A stretch of 64,000 nucleotides of DNA from Chenopodium formosanum (lineage: Eukaryota > Streptophyta > Magnoliopsida > Caryophyllales > Amaranthaceae). The notes beneath the pieces were generated by a model. That model did not search any database. It saw only the letters and a program-made list of their open reading frames with translations, and was not told where the DNA came from. Both the position numbers and the translations under genes were made by a program. The stretch covers positions 4,157,001-4,221,000 of the forward strand of contig CM044874.1 of assembly GCA_024500155.1 (NCBI GenBank), in the 5' to 3' direction. How positions within the stretch are numbered: position 1 is the stretch's first letter; every line of letters starts with the position of its first letter. Below are positions 34,633 through 47,297 of this stretch, piece by piece.

Positions 34633-35478
34633 TGCGGCTGACCACATGGTGCGGCAGGGGTTACTTGTAGGGTGTTACTGGTTTTGTCAGGGGTTACTTG
34701 TATGGATGTTACTGGTTTTGGTCGAGGGTTACTTGTAGGGTGTTACTGGTTTTGTCAAGGGTTATACTTGTATAGGTGTTACTGGTTTTGGTCAAGGGTT
34801 ACTTGTAGGGTGTTACTGGTTTTTTCAGGGGTTATTTCTAGCCTTATAGGTGTTACTTGTATTTTGGGGTTACTTGTATGAGTGTTACTGGTATTAATCA
34901 GGGGTTATTTATAGGGTGTTAGGCCCTGTTTGATTCACTTTAATTTTGCTGAACTGAAATTATTTTTACTGAACTGAACTTATTTTTACTGAACTGAACT
35001 TAATTTTACTGAACTGAAATTATTTTTACTGAACTTAAATTATTTTTACTGAACTGAAATTATTTTTACTGAACTGAAATTATTTTTACTTATTTTCTGT
35101 TATAATTATTCTTTAAGAAAACTGAATTTTACTGAACTGGACTTATTTTTACTGAACTGAAATTATTTTTACTGAACTGAAATTAATTTTACTGAACTGA
35201 ACTTATTTTTACTGAACTGAAATTATTTTTACTTAATATTATTTTTTTAAGGTGAATCAAACAGGGCCTTACTGGTTTGGTACGGGGTTTTGGTCTGGAG
35301 TTACTTGTAGGAGTTAATCATAATACAAGTAACACCTATAAGTAACCCCACAATACAAGTAACCCATACAAGTAACACTCTACAAGTAACCCATACAAGC
35401 AACCTCAGAATACAAGTAACCCTATGATACAAGTAACACCTTACAAGTAACCCCTGCCGCACCATGTGGCTTGCCGCA
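34633..35478. mobile_element. Large inverted repeat carrying minisatellite arms
   Basis: Left end TGCGGCTGACCACATGGTGC pairs with the right end GCACCATGTGGCTTGCCGCA in inverted orientation. The left arm (34655-34921) holds about eight tandem units of ~33-36 bp, consensus GGGTTACTTGTAGGGTGTTA plus CTGGTTTTGTCA; the right arm (35270-35460) holds complementary ACAAGTAACCC / ACAAGTAACACC units. The MITE at 34922-35268 splits them. AGATTGTATTATTTA flanks the whole at 34529-34543 and 35493-35507, possibly a target duplication. No coding capacity. Confidence 0.7.
34922..35268. mobile_element. Tourist-like MITE nested in the inverted repeat
   Basis: 347 bp; ends GGCCCTGTTTGATTCAC and its inverted copy GTGAATCAAACAGGGCC, flanked by TTA on both sides. 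The interior has about a dozen ACTGAACTGAAATTATTTTT-type units. Near-perfect ends suggest recent insertion. Confidence 0.9.
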
Positions 35479-35507
35479 CTAAAAACCTCTAAAGATTGTA
35501 TTATTTA

Positions 35508-35546
35508 AAATAAACTAAACAATAACATAATCTTTAGAACTATTGT

Positions 35547-35593
<47 letters not shown>

Positions 35594-36311
35594 ATAATCT
35601 TTAGAATGTGTTATAAAATTAGCTATGAATACCCTAATCTCTCACAAAATTCATTAAATTCTACTATGTAACCATCACGCTTTAAAGAATCTAACAAGAG
35701 CTTAAAATCCTATGGATTTGGTTTGTTTAAAATTAAGCATTAATTAGAATATTTCATGAAAGCTGGATTATTTGAATTGGTTTCCTCTGTTGACTTGGCT
35801 ATCATAGTATGCATTGCTAACCACATAATATCACCGTTCCTCTATATAAAATTATGAAAGATATACAAATCTAATATATATACATACAAAAGAGGAGTTT
35901 TTTTTACCGAGTTTTTAGAGAGCTACATAGGATTATAAATTTTAGTAGTAGCCAAATTAAATACGAGATTATTAATTTCTTTTCAAATTAATTAATTTAA
36001 ATGACATGTAAGCAAAATTGGCAAATAAGATTTCTTAGTTTAAATTAATTAAATATAAAATATATTATTTTTGATATCAGGAATTTCATCTAGAAAAAAA
36101 CAAAAAAAAAAAAAAAAAAACATGCTCCCTCCGTCTTATATTTATTTTCCCACTTTTACTGATTTTGTCTCATAAAATGATTTCAAGTGAGAAGACCAAT
36201 TATATATGATGTATTAATAAAAAATTGAAATGAAAGTGTTTGGAAAAGTTGTTGTAAAATAAGATGTATTTTCAAGGTTATCAAGAAGTAATAATCAATA
36301 AGATCGAAAAA
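35508..36311. other. AT-rich spacer with long A-runs
   Basis: A-run of about 45 at 35548-35592, another near 36103. A CTCCCTCCGTCTTATATTT start near 36124 resembles one end of a Stowaway-type MITE; the other end is not clear. No gene. Confidence 0.5.
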
Positions 36312-36588
36312 TCTACTAACTAATACTAAAACAAAGCATTGCTAACATCATCAACCCTCAAATTATCTTACATGTCATTCTAATTTAGCAATAAAAAATT
36401 TCCCTCCATTTTCTATGTGTGATGTCATCATTTATTATATTTTTGTAACCTACACTAAACATTTTTGTGGCAAAAAAAAATAAAAATAAAAAAATAAAAA
36501 ATATCACCATTTTTTACAGCAATGATAAAACTTTACTTTATCCATAATGATAAAAATTTATTAAATCGTGCAACGCACAAGTCTCTAG
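36312..36588 (+). mobile_element. Small non-autonomous Helitron
   Basis: Begins TCTACTAACTAATACTAAAA directly after an A and ends CTAG directly before a T, with the short hairpin CGTGCAACGCAC 10 nt upstream of the end. TC start, 3' hairpin, CTRR end and A/T insertion site are the Helitron hallmarks. No helicase gene. Confidence 0.7.
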
Positions 36589-37301
36589 TTGATCTTATAA
36601 TCAATGAAACAAATACGGTGTCGTGATGATGCAAATCACTGACTTGAAAACAAAATTCTGGCGCAACTGCAATGCTCAATTGTATTCGCCGACATGTTCC
36701 CTAAGGTTAACACACCACTCTCATACAAAAGCACTTTTAAATGAGTGATTGGAGTCATATAAACATATGCCCAATAAGAAGAATGTGTTTAGCGCTTAAT
36801 GTGTTTAGCGCTTAACTTACTCAATTTATAATAAAAAATGGGATAATCAAGTGTTTAGGAATCCAAAGAGACAAAGCCTTGATAAGAAATTAAGGTTAGT
36901 AAAAACACCTTAAACATATTATTAAGGAGGAGTTATATAGAGGTTACAAAAACAAAGAATCCAAGGAGAAGAAATGAAGAGGTGTAACCAACTGGATCTC
37001 GTGCCCAGCAGGGCGAGCTCTGCCCGGTGGCACGTCCGGCACTCCAGCAGGGCGAGCTCTCGCCCAGTAGGGCGAACAAACGACCAAAATCATCTTTACT
37101 CTCACCGCCTGGACGGGTGCCTGATCATATCAAAAAACACTTGTTCTCGCACCCGGTCGAGCGAGAGGTCAGCTACCTTTCCTCTCCTTACTCCAACAAA
37201 AGTGCTACAATAAACGTCCATAAAAAGGCATGTGGATAATAATAATAATGTCGATCAACAGCTTTTGTTTTCGTAATATTTTTTTAAACTTTTACATTTA
37301 A
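36589..37301. other. Spacer with a GC-rich island
   Basis: 36970-37190 is GC-rich against an AT-rich background, with repeated CAGCAGGGCGAGCTC / CGCCCAGTAGGGCGA motifs. In style it resembles the GC-rich part of the copia LTR at 2430-2745 but the sequence differs; it may be an LTR piece of another family. TGTGTTTAGCGCTTAA is doubled at about 36784-36815. No gene recognised. Confidence 0.4.
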
Positions 37302-37544
37302 GCTTTGTTTGGATAGAAGGAAATAGAAGAAAAGGAAGAGAAGATAAAAGGAGCTGGCCTAGAACAAACTCTCTCTTTTGAGTAAAGGATTGGGGGAGGG
37401 ATAGAGAGGGGTACATTTTCCCTCTCTCTTCAATAAGTAGATTTAGAGGGAAAATGGAGCTCACCTCTCCCTCCTTTTCTTTTCTCCCTTCCTCCTCTTT
37501 CCCTCCCTTTCTTTCTTTACTTATTTTTTAATCCAAACAAAGCG
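37302..37544. mobile_element. Tourist-like MITE
   Basis: Inverted ends GCTTTGTTTGGAT / ATCCAAACAAAGC with TAA flanks; interior is GGAAGAGAAG / CTCTCCCTCC purine-pyrimidine arms that pair with each other. Confidence 0.75.
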
Positions 37545-37731
37545 TAAAGTTGGTTTATTTAAATTATTTTCACAAACATTTGGTTTTTTGGATTGAGTTT
37601 TTGCAGAGAGGAAGAAGATTGGTTAATATATATATACGAGGACGATGATTTTTTTAAGGAAAATAACAAATGGGTTTCACTCACCGGAATTAGTTGCCGG
37701 AAAATGAAATAGGCCAGGTAATGTGATAGGT

Positions 37732-40700
37732 TGTCGTACACCTGTCAAAAATAAATTCCTAACAAAACCAACTAACAATGTAGTAGGGTAAGTAGCTAGG
37801 GTAGAATCTACAGAGAGATGACTATTTAATCTAACCTATAAGAATTTGGTGAAATTAAACTATGTCACGAAATTGGGGTAGAAAATTGTCTAAATTAAAA
37901 TAGGAATAAAACAATTAATAAAAAGACTTAGGGTTATGGTTCACCATGTTTATAGTTCGAAATCTATCAAGTATCAATAACAATTCAATCAATCAATTAT
38001 CTAGAGTAATTGCTAAGCCAACGGTCGAGTCTTAACACTCTCAATTCAACATATATGTAGTTCGATCGCTAGCATAATCAGAATTGCTAATTGTAGAGAT
38101 CTTTCTATTCAAACTCTTATTAACAATAATTAATCAAACAATTGATCAGGTTGCAAGATTAACAATAAAACACTATCAATTAGACAAATCAATAATCAAA
38201 ATATCAATAGTATCAATCAAGATTTATAATATATATGGATTCCCAAACCTTAGAAATAAACTACTCAAACATGAAATAGATAATAAAACCTAGATCTAAG
38301 GAATAAAATATAATTAAAAGAAATAAATAGAAATAAAATACCTCATTAAAATAGTAAACCCAAGAATCATCCATGGAGATGCCATGAGAAATTAGGTTTC
38401 AAGAGAAAACTAAAAAGAACGTAAAATAATAAAAAGTATAAAAGGCATAAGGGAAACTAATAATCCCTTGAAATATTTATATCATCCTAAAACTAATCTA
38501 AAGATAGATAAATAAAATAAAATCAGAAAAATAGCATTTACATAAGTCGTCTAATGATTGGTCGACTAAGGTGATAAGTGGAATCGTATTCGATGAAGCT
38601 TGTGAAGGTGGGAAGACGAGGCCCATCACGAGCTGCTGCCGTGGACCGCCAAACCAGCGGCCGCTGGATATCCATCGGGCCAAGCAGAAGCTCGCTCGTG
38701 GCTGGGAGTGCCGAGCTGCACCCGCAGCTCGTCCACTGGTTCGCAGGGTCGTCTTTCAGGGGCTATATCTCACATTTTAAGAAGCTTATACACTAGTAGA
38801 AAATAAGTGATGGGAAGCCCCAAAAGGCAAGCGGTTTTAAAAATCCGCTTGCCATTCACCCCTTTTTTTTTTTTAAACCTGTAATATGAAATGGCAAGCG
38901 GTTTTGGCGCGAACCGCTTGCCAATATATATAATGACAAGCGGTTTGGGGTTGAACTGCTTGCCATTAGATATATTAGCAAGCGGTTCAACCCCAAACCG
39001 CTTGCCAATTAAAAAAAAAACCCTAAAACGCGCTTACCCCTCCTCTTTTATTTCTCTTCTCCTCTTTCCTTACCCCGACTCTCTCTCTCTCTCTCCTCTT
39101 TCATTTCGGCTGCTCTCTCTCTCTCTCCTCTTTCATTTCGCCCCTTTCTTCTTTCATTTTCTACTCCCGTTTTCCCTCTCTCTCCTCTTCCCTCTAATTC
39201 GCCCTTTCTACTTTCATTTTCTCTTTTCTTTGTTCTTTCTCATATCATCAAATTTGAACATAACTGGGTATTTTCGAGCTAATTTCGAGGATAATTTCAA
39301 CCAAATTTCGAACAATTTCGAGCAAATTCGTGCATGCATGTGGGTGTATAAGTTTTTTAGGTCAAATTCGACCATGAAAACTCTAGATCTAGAGTTTTTA
39401 TGGTCGAATTTGACCTTTAAAACCATAATTTGAAGCCAAAATCGGGTTAGATCGATGGTTTTTTTAATTTTTATTTTGATTTTAGTTTTAGTTTTTATTT
39501 TAATTTGATTTGGGTTAGGGTCGTGGGTGGAGGTCGTGGTGGGTGGTGGTCGTGGGTGGAGGTCGTGGTGGGTGGGGGTCTGGTTTGGGTTAGGGTCGTG
39601 GGTGGTGGGGGTCTAGTTTGGGATAGGGTCGTGGGTGGGTGGTGGTCATGGGTGGGGGTCTGGTCTGAGTTTTTAGCTTTAAAATTTTGTTGTTTATAAT
39701 TTAAGATCTAAATTTTTATTTTTATTTTTTACACAAAAGATCTGAAATTAAGTTACTTATTGTTGTTTATTTTTTCAATTTATTGTTTGACAGATACGGT
39801 TAATCGGGATAGGGTGGTGGTGGTGATACGGGTTAAGGTGGTTGGTGGTGGCGGCTGGTGGCGCGTGCGACTGGAGGTGCGCGCAGCTGGTGGTATGTGC
39901 ACGGCTGGTGAACAAGAGCAGCAACAGTTGTATATGCTTGAATTATTATTATTTTTTTATGAAAATGTAATATTACAACAATTAATTAATAAAAATATTA
40001 ATGTTTTTGCATATATTATGTTTGTGTTTCAATTTAATTGGAAAAACTAAAAAAAATAAAATTATTTTTTATACCCATAATGGGCAGCGGTTTGGCGCCA
40101 AAACCGCTGCCCTTTCACTACAAATGGCAAGCGGTTCAGAACCGCTTGCCATTTAAAAGGCTAATGGCAAGCCCCCCAATGGCATGCGGTTCAGAACCGC
40201 TTCCCATTAGGGGGTTTGAACCGCTTCCCATCACGTTTATTCTACTAGTGTTATAGGGATGTGTCACCTATCGTTGGAAATCTCTTCAAGTCTATTTTTC
40301 AACGCAGTTTGAATCGCTTCAATCCGATCTGTAGAACTCAAGTTATGATCAAAAGAGTGACCAAAGGTCTGTTTTGCCACTTTGTAAAACATCGTTTAAC
40401 TTTGTTTCTAACTCAAATTTAATCCCGAAAAGTGCATAACAATCCTTGTGAATGCTATATTCATTCCTCATGCATATAAATCTCAAAATCAACATCCACA
40501 GACGTGGGATCTTCGATTTATAGACTCAATTCATCGATTTTCATCCAAATATCATCTGAATCAACTCCAAACACTACGAAAGCGTCCAACTGTCTATGAA
40601 ATCACCTGAAACATTAAGAAAAACACAAACAGAGCCTAATAGAGCACAAAACAAACAATTTATGCAATTGCGACCTAAAAAACGATTAAAAGACCTAAAA

Positions 40701-40757
40701 AGCAACTATAAACTTAGCATAAACATGCCTATAAATCCTATATAAATGTGATTCATC
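37732..40757 (-). repeat. Probable Ty3/gypsy LTR fragment, split by a CACTA element
   Basis: Excluding 38791-40250, the two flanks read on the minus strand as one non-coding unit that could start TGATGAATCAC and end GTGTACGACA (TG...CA). It has a promoter-like stretch GGATGATATAAATATTTCAA and text typical of Tat-like gypsy LTRs (AGTTTCCCTTATGCCTTTTA). A GC-rich block lies at 38600-38760. No target duplication matched, so boundaries are uncertain. Confidence 0.4.
38791..40250. mobile_element. Non-autonomous CACTA-type element, 1.46 kb
   Basis: Ends CACTAGTAGAAAATAAGTGA and, on the other strand, CACTAGTAGAATAAACGTGA; the inverted repeats continue with TGGGAAGC. Flanked by TTATA at 38786-38790 and 40251-40255. 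Subterminal regions carry many copies of the inverted pair GGCAAGCGGTT / AACCGCTTGCC, as in CACTA elements. The core has CT-rich leader-like DNA (39040-39240) and a GGTCGTGGGTGG repeat block (39515-39660), perhaps captured host DNA. No transposase. Confidence 0.85.
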
Positions 40758-41949
40758 ATAGTGTTATATCCAAACTTTTAAAATTTGAAGCAGCTTAAGA
40801 TAAAACTTTTTTAACGAGAAGTTCTTCACAAATTGACATGTTAAACGAGTAGTTTCTGACAATTTTTTTTTCCCAATAAAATGTCATCCTTATATCAACC
40901 TCCCATGCCAAAATCCGATAAATTTTTCTTGCATACTCAAAAATGCACTTTAGAAGAATAACAAGATCCTAATTAACATCAACAAATGACAACTAACATC
41001 ACATCTTAACACCGTCATCACCATGCTAAGTCCTTTTCAGACAGATTAAAAATCACGTCACATTGCTTGGTATTTCTATAATCATGCACAATACTACATA
41101 CTAACTATTGACTAACATACTTATAATATCTTATCTATGTTGAAAATTAAGTAACTAATTGTTTAATTAGAGCGTAATTTTGAACCAAGTTGTTTCTAGC
41201 TACTAGCTAGCTAGTGTATGATCCACTGGTTAACTCCCTTTTTCAACATAAATGACTTAATTGTTTACCTAAAACTTAGAATAGAACTATAATATAACAC
41301 TAGTATATAATTGGCTAATTGCCATAAATTAGGTTTAATTACGTTAATGCAAAGCTAAGGGTCGGCTAAGGCCGTTACCATTTATGTCATCTTTAATTTA
41401 TTTTAAGCTTAATCAAGCTTTTTACAAACAAACAATAGCAAATGGCTTGGAAAAAGTGTACATAAACAAATATGATTGTCCAATGTTCTTCAATGTCTTG
41501 AGGTTATGTATTTGGTCCAAGGCAAGTACGTACTAGGGGCTAATATGGGTTGTTCATTATATACTTAATTGAATTAGGAGTAATTATTTTATGTTATCTC
41601 GTACTGGATCTCTTAATCTATTTAAATCATTAAACGTAAGTGTACGTATAGAACAAAAAATGCGGAGTTATTGAGCTTGAAATTCTAATTAAACTATCAT
41701 TGTAGTTTTGATTAGGTTTAAATTCAATGTATTATATTATGTGTCTATGTAGGCTCCTTGCTCAGCTCCCTAATAACAAACATTGAACGTGTTTGCTAAC
41801 TTAACATGTTAAGATTTGTTAACACTAATTAGCAAAAGTAAGTAAAAGTGTAAAATTGTATATATCCTCAAATTAAACATAAAATTGTACGGTGTAAGGA
41901 AATCCTTTATACTCCATATTATGTAATTGTAGTTGTTAGTTGAGACGAA
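40758..41949. other. AT-rich spacer
   Basis: No gene or recognisable element seen. Confidence 0.5.
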
Positions 41950-43250
41950 CACTACAAGAGGGGGGGGGTGAATTGCATGTGAGTTCCTACTGCTAATTTT
42001 TGCGGAATATAAATAAACTTTAAAGGAACTTAAAAATGCACACTGATTTTACGAGGAAACCTTCCAGGGCCCAACTGGAAGTAAAACTTCGACCCTTTCT
42101 AAGGGATTTCAAAAACCAAGTTACTCCACTAAATAGGGCAATACCGAATTACAACCTATTATGCACAGACCTTTACTCACAAGTTCCACACTGAACTTGC
42201 TACACAGTATCACTTGTACTCCCAAAGTACACTCTTATCCTACCCAATCTAAGTCCCAAACTCAGATTCACTTGTACTCCCAAAGTACACTCTTATCCTC
42301 ACACTAGAAACTTACACATTGTATGCAAAACATAAATTACACACTCACCCAAGAACCCAAGCAGTACAATATATATGACCCTATAATATGCTAGGCAAGT
42401 TATGCACGAAACCCGAAACTAATATGACAAAATGATAAGCTTGACAAACTTACACAATTAAGTACGAATGATTTCTTCAAGCATAAACTCACAAAAACTA
42501 TGGAATGAGATCTCTACTATTTATAAAAGATTAATTCGTATAGCAAGTAGGGTTTTCGAAAAGATAATTATGTTAAATTCAAGTAAATCTCAAAAACACG
42601 GTTTTATGTAAATTTTATTTAAAGAAAATCTTTTCGAAAATATAAGATAAAGAAAGATTATTAAAAAGAATAATATCTTAATATTCTGATTTTAAGAAAT
42701 ACTATCTTTTTAGAAAATCTTTTCCTAAAATCTATCTTTTTATATTTTCCCTTTTTATTAGATTTGTCAACCTCTTTGTCACGCTTCTAATAAGTTTCAT
42801 GCAAACCCTACTTAACATATTTAATTAACAACAAATCTAGAAGATAAAATCTTAACTAAAATAAGTTGTTGTGTCGTTTTATTCTGCACTCGAAGATTGT
42901 TTGGGCTTCACGCATGCCAGGATCAAGTTCCTGTTGTCTTCAAGTTCTTGTTAAGAAACATTCCTGTTAGGGAACTTAAATAGTTCTTGTTATAGAACTA
43001 AGTTCCTGTAGGGAACTCTTCTTTTATCTTGTTTAACCTTCTTAAAGTATTCCCTTCATGTTCTTCTTAGTCATGGTTACTCTTCCACCACCAAGGTCCA
43101 CTTCACCTGTTCTTAGTTAAACACTTAAGGAAATCTTTAGTTAAGTTTGCTTCAGTTTAAGTCTATCATCATCAAAACCTTTAAGCTTCAACAGTAGTTT
43201 TGTCATTTAATAGTCTTTTCATAGTTTTCCCTTCAAATGGAGAATCTGTG
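41950..43250. repeat. Unclassified dispersed-repeat-like region
   Basis: Starts with ACTACAAGAGGGGGGGGGTG, a phrase I associate with dispersed plant repeats. The ~31-bp sequence beginning CACTTGTACTCCCAAAGTAC is directly repeated at about 42208 and 42269. Non-coding. Later part has AAGTTCCTGT/GGGAACT repeats at 42925-43015. Class not determined. Confidence 0.35.
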
Positions 43251-43484
43251 GAAATTGAAAAAATATATTAATATAAATCACGCCTAATAATTTTCAAAAG
43301 TTTTTCATAGATTATCAACTGAAAACTAAAGTATAACAATTCAATTATTTTTTATTGATTAAAACATACACAAATAAGTTAAGTTTTATCTTCTCTTATT
43401 AGACAGCTACCTAAAATGATACTACTCCATCACTCCATCACTCCATACCATTTACTTTTAACTTTCAATAGTTACTTTTTTAAA

Positions 43485-44605
43485 AAAGGAAATTTTGCAT
43501 TTAACCACCTTTTAATTTTTTTTTTTTTTTTTGCAAAAAAACCACCTTTTAAAAAAATTGTTGTTAAAAACCACCATTTTTAAAAAATAATTGTTGCAAC
43601 TTACCACCAACTACCGGAAAGTGGATGTTTGACCAACTATTTTGGCGTTGACCTAGTCATCTGCGTGGCACATGAAACCCCCCCCCCCCCCTTTCGATCT
43701 TTTTATTCCTTTTCTCTTATGATTTCCCCTTTCTCCTCTTGTGGTTCCTTTTTCTTTCTCTTCTTTGTTCCTCCTCCATGGTAGATTATTGCTGCTACGT
43801 CTTAACAGCTCAAGAAAGTTTTTTTTTTCTCTCTTTCTCTTTCTTCTCTGTTCATCTTCTTCTTTATCTCTTCTCTGGTAATTGAATTCGTTTAATTGAA
43901 AACGAATTCAATTTTCTCCTTAATGAACCCTAATTCTCCCCCAAAGAATGACAATTTATCTTTCAATTTCCCTCTTTTCCTCCTTAGTTCTAATTCCCTT
44001 CCTTCTCTTAAGTTAACGCCCCTTTTCTCCCTCATTGAATCGTCGCTTAGATCTGGGTTTTCAGAAGGGGGTGTGTTATGATGGTGGGTTGTTCTTAATG
44101 GATGGTTCTTGCGGTTGGGTTAGTTTTATGGGTGGGTGGGTGGGTTTTGCTATGGAGGCGGGGTAAGTGGGTGATGAGTGGTGGGCGACCTATGAGATGG
44201 GATTGTGGGTGGGGGGTGACTCATGGTTGGTAGAAGAATTAAAGCGGCAACAATTAACCATAATTAGGGTTTCTAACAATAAGAGTTGAAGCAGCAACAA
44301 CAACAATCAACAATGAAGGAATAAAAAGAAAAAGAAACAGAGGAGAAGACGAAAATCTAAAGAAAAAAAAAGGAGAACCATTGAAGGAGAAAGGGGAAAT
44401 CAGAAGAGAAAAGGAAGGAAAAAGGGGGGGGGGGGGGGGGCACATGACTGGATCAACGCCGGAAAAAGTGGTCAACATTCACTTTTCGGCAGTTGGTGGT
44501 AATTGCAACATTTTTTTTATAAATTGATGGTCTTTAACAACATTTTTTGTAAAAGATGATTTTTTGGAAAAAAAAAAAAAATTTAAAAGGTGCAAAATTT
44601 CCTTT
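43485..44605. mobile_element. Non-autonomous Mutator-like element with long inverted repeats
   Basis: Ends AAAGGAAATTTTGCA on both sides in inverted orientation, with similarity for about 200 bp including AACCACCTTTT, TTACCACCAACT and GTTGACC...GTCAT blocks. C- and G-homopolymers (43678-43691, 44425-44440) mark the inner edges of the arms. The core (43690-44420) is CT-rich on one side and resembles a plant gene leader with a 61-codon frame at 43896-44081. No transposase; target duplication not seen. Confidence 0.65.
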
Positions 44606-46424
44606 AGAAAACGATAATAAATAACTTTTACGATTTCATCCAACTCCTACTATTCTACTATTATGTATATTATAGTTTTTTATTTGAGGGATGTATTTCA
44701 TTGTTTTACTTTTTTACAACTCCGTAATATATATATCCACATTAATCAAATTTTTTTTAAAAAAGAAAAAAACACCATGAAAAATCTTTTATTAGGCAGG
44801 GATTATTTATTTTCTTTATACTAACTTATTGTAATTTGTGCCTATAATTTAACTTATTGATGATTGGATTGAGTATCCAACTCAACATAAAGCTCCTTTA
44901 TTTGTTTTGGAATTTCTCTAAGGCGTCTAAGCTAATCAACACTTTAATAAGCAAGCAAATCTCACATGGTTTAATGTGCACCTATAAAATTTTTAAGAAG
45001 TACGGCTGGTATTAAAGAAATTAAACTCTATAAACTGAGTGCACTAACGTAGCACGACCAAGAGAAGGAAGACAATTAGACAACTTTTTAAAATTGGTAA
45101 GATTTGACGGTATGGATGTCTATTTAAAATTACATGTTCTTTTTGAAGTTGATAATAGTCATATTATAGAGAAAGTACTATTCAAAATTAAAATGTTTGT
45201 AAGACTATTGTATGAGTTCGGACTTATGATGAGACGGATATAAGTTTATTTTGAACGTTTTGATTTATAAAATTTAAATATAAGTTTTTGGATGTCGCAT
45301 ATAAGTTTTTAAATTTATATAAGTTATTAATACTGAGCATTTATATCAATTTTTAGAATTTATTATATGTAATGGATGGGTGAAAACGGACTCACCCAAT
45401 GTTATAGACATTGATAGTGTTATTAGAACCAATGATGTAACCAAATATAAACGTAAAAGTAATCCGTTGCATACAATGTATCTTAAAAATGTATGCTATA
45501 ATAACCGAAGGGGGTTTTTTTCTTGAATCTTCATAATTAATCAGTTATTCTTATTAATAATAGAAAAAAATTCTAACATGAAATAGACATTCATAACAAT
45601 GTGTCAAATAGAATAATCACTTGTAACAAAAAAAAACGTCCTCTAATAATGAAATATATATCTGACATATTTGTTCTCAATAAAAAAAATATATATCTGA
45701 CATATTTACTTCGTCTATAATTGCAATTTAAAATTAACATTTCACTCAATTATTGATACAAACGCCCATAAAACTCGTATAAGCATAGGTCAAAGAGAAG
45801 TTTGTAAATCATGCTAACTTTTAAATGGAACAATCATTGTAAAATCGAGAAAATACTATTGTAAACATATATCCCAGCCAACAAGTGACCATGTTCTTCC
45901 TTAAATTAAAAGTTGACTTTATGAAATGATAGGATTATTCATGGTTTGGATTTAATAATCCAGGCCTTACTCGAGTAACATATGCGCAAATGGAGCTCGT
46001 GCACCACGAGGTTACATATCTATCGTTCTGTCCATTTTCTTTATACGACAACATTATATGAAGTATATTAGTATTAAGATTAGAACAAAATATCTTTGGC
46101 ATATCATATTACGTTATACAAATATACAAAAAAGATAATGAGACAACATGTGGAACCGTGGAAGATTCAGAGAAAGGTCTGAAGAATCTAAAGAAAAAAA
46201 AAAAAAAAAAAAAAAATCAAATTTAATGCTCCTATTTGTTATTTTAATGTTTTATAGCTTTCCAATCTTGTTTCTTGGCTGAGTTTAGTAAACAATTAGA
46301 GATTTTGAAAGAGATTATTGGTGATGCACCATGATTTTCCGTTACGACACAAAATTTTCGATTTAATAATCATACGGGAATACTTTATATGTAAGAAAAA
46401 TATGACAAATAACTAAATAATTTA
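44606..46424. other. AT-rich spacer
   Basis: No gene, RNA or clear mobile element seen. Confidence 0.5.
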
Positions 46425-46434
46425 AATATTTTCA

Positions 46435-46541
46435 TACTTTTTTGGTGTTTAGAGAGCCACAAGGGCGGGAGTAAGAAACGATCCCAGGATCTCCTATAAT
46501 CGGGAGGGAAGCTCTTACCACTTGAGCTATTCCTCACTCTC
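46435..46541 (-). mobile_element. Short tRNA-derived SINE with 10-bp target duplication
   Basis: On the minus strand it begins AGAGTGAGGAATAGCTCAAG, giving an RNA polymerase III box A (TAGCTCAAGTGG), then a box-B-like GGGATCGTTTC about 40 nt later, and ends in a short A-run. AATATTTTCA lies at 46425-46434 and 46542-46551. Only about 107 bp, with little body beyond the tRNA-like head. A functional tRNA is unlikely: box B has a mismatch and no closing acceptor stem is present. Confidence 0.65.
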
Positions 46542-46551
46542 AATATTTTCA

Positions 46552-47297
46552 AACTTTAATTGTTTTAACACACTCATTAGATGCGCCAGTTATATTGAAA
46601 CTTTCATTTTCGTTTTAAGGGGAACGATAATCTCATATTCATCAAATCTTAAAAATTGCCTCCACGTACTAATGCTCAATAAAAAACATAAAAGACCAAA
46701 ATGGTGTAATTGTATTTTTTTTTTTTTTGGAAAAAAAATGGTGTTTTCCCCAAAATTGATTATAATTTATTTGGGCCGCTAATTGAAAAAAAGAAAAAAA
46801 AAATACTTCGTACTTCATACTCCGTAGTAGTATGAATGGTCAACAAATAATTGTGATACACCAAGCAAGATTGCAAAATGCAAAATGGCTTAGTCAAACC
46901 CACAAGATTATGGGATCAAATTAAAGTCCGCTAATTGGTTTTAGAGTTATTTTATATGGTGTACACAAAGTGTGTAGATTACTACTTTAATTTTATTATA
47001 TTACTCTGTATAATCAAATAATGCATAGTTTTAAGACTTATAATTTGAGCTCGCAAATGAGAAATCAATCATGTAGTAGAATATACACAATCTTCATTCA
47101 TCTTCAATGCTACAATCTCGAAAACATTTTCGCTATCAAAATAGTTCAAAAATAAATTACATAAATTATTGATTTTTTATTTGACATCCATAAATTATTG
47201 ATTTTTAAACAATATGTTATCACCTACCTAAGTACCTAACCTACATAACTTATTTTGATTTACACAAATTTACTGGATTTATATGAACCTAGTGTAA
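46552..47297. other. AT-rich spacer
   Basis: No gene seen. Confidence 0.5.

Noticed and set aside
34672..34881. Cys/Trp/Leu-rich ORF in the minisatellite
   Set aside because: A product of reading a tandem repeat in frame; no start context or conservation expected.
34655..34921. Interstitial telomere from GGGTTA units
   Set aside because: The unit is ~33-36 bp, GGGTTA is only its first part, and the plant telomere repeat TTTAGGG is absent.
39505..39699. Val/Gly/Trp-rich ORF
   Set aside because: It is translation of the GGTCGTGGGTGG simple repeat inside the CACTA element.
46461..46538. Functional tRNA gene on the minus strand
   Set aside because: Box A is good but box B is imperfect, the acceptor stem does not close, and a target duplication plus A-run point to a SINE.
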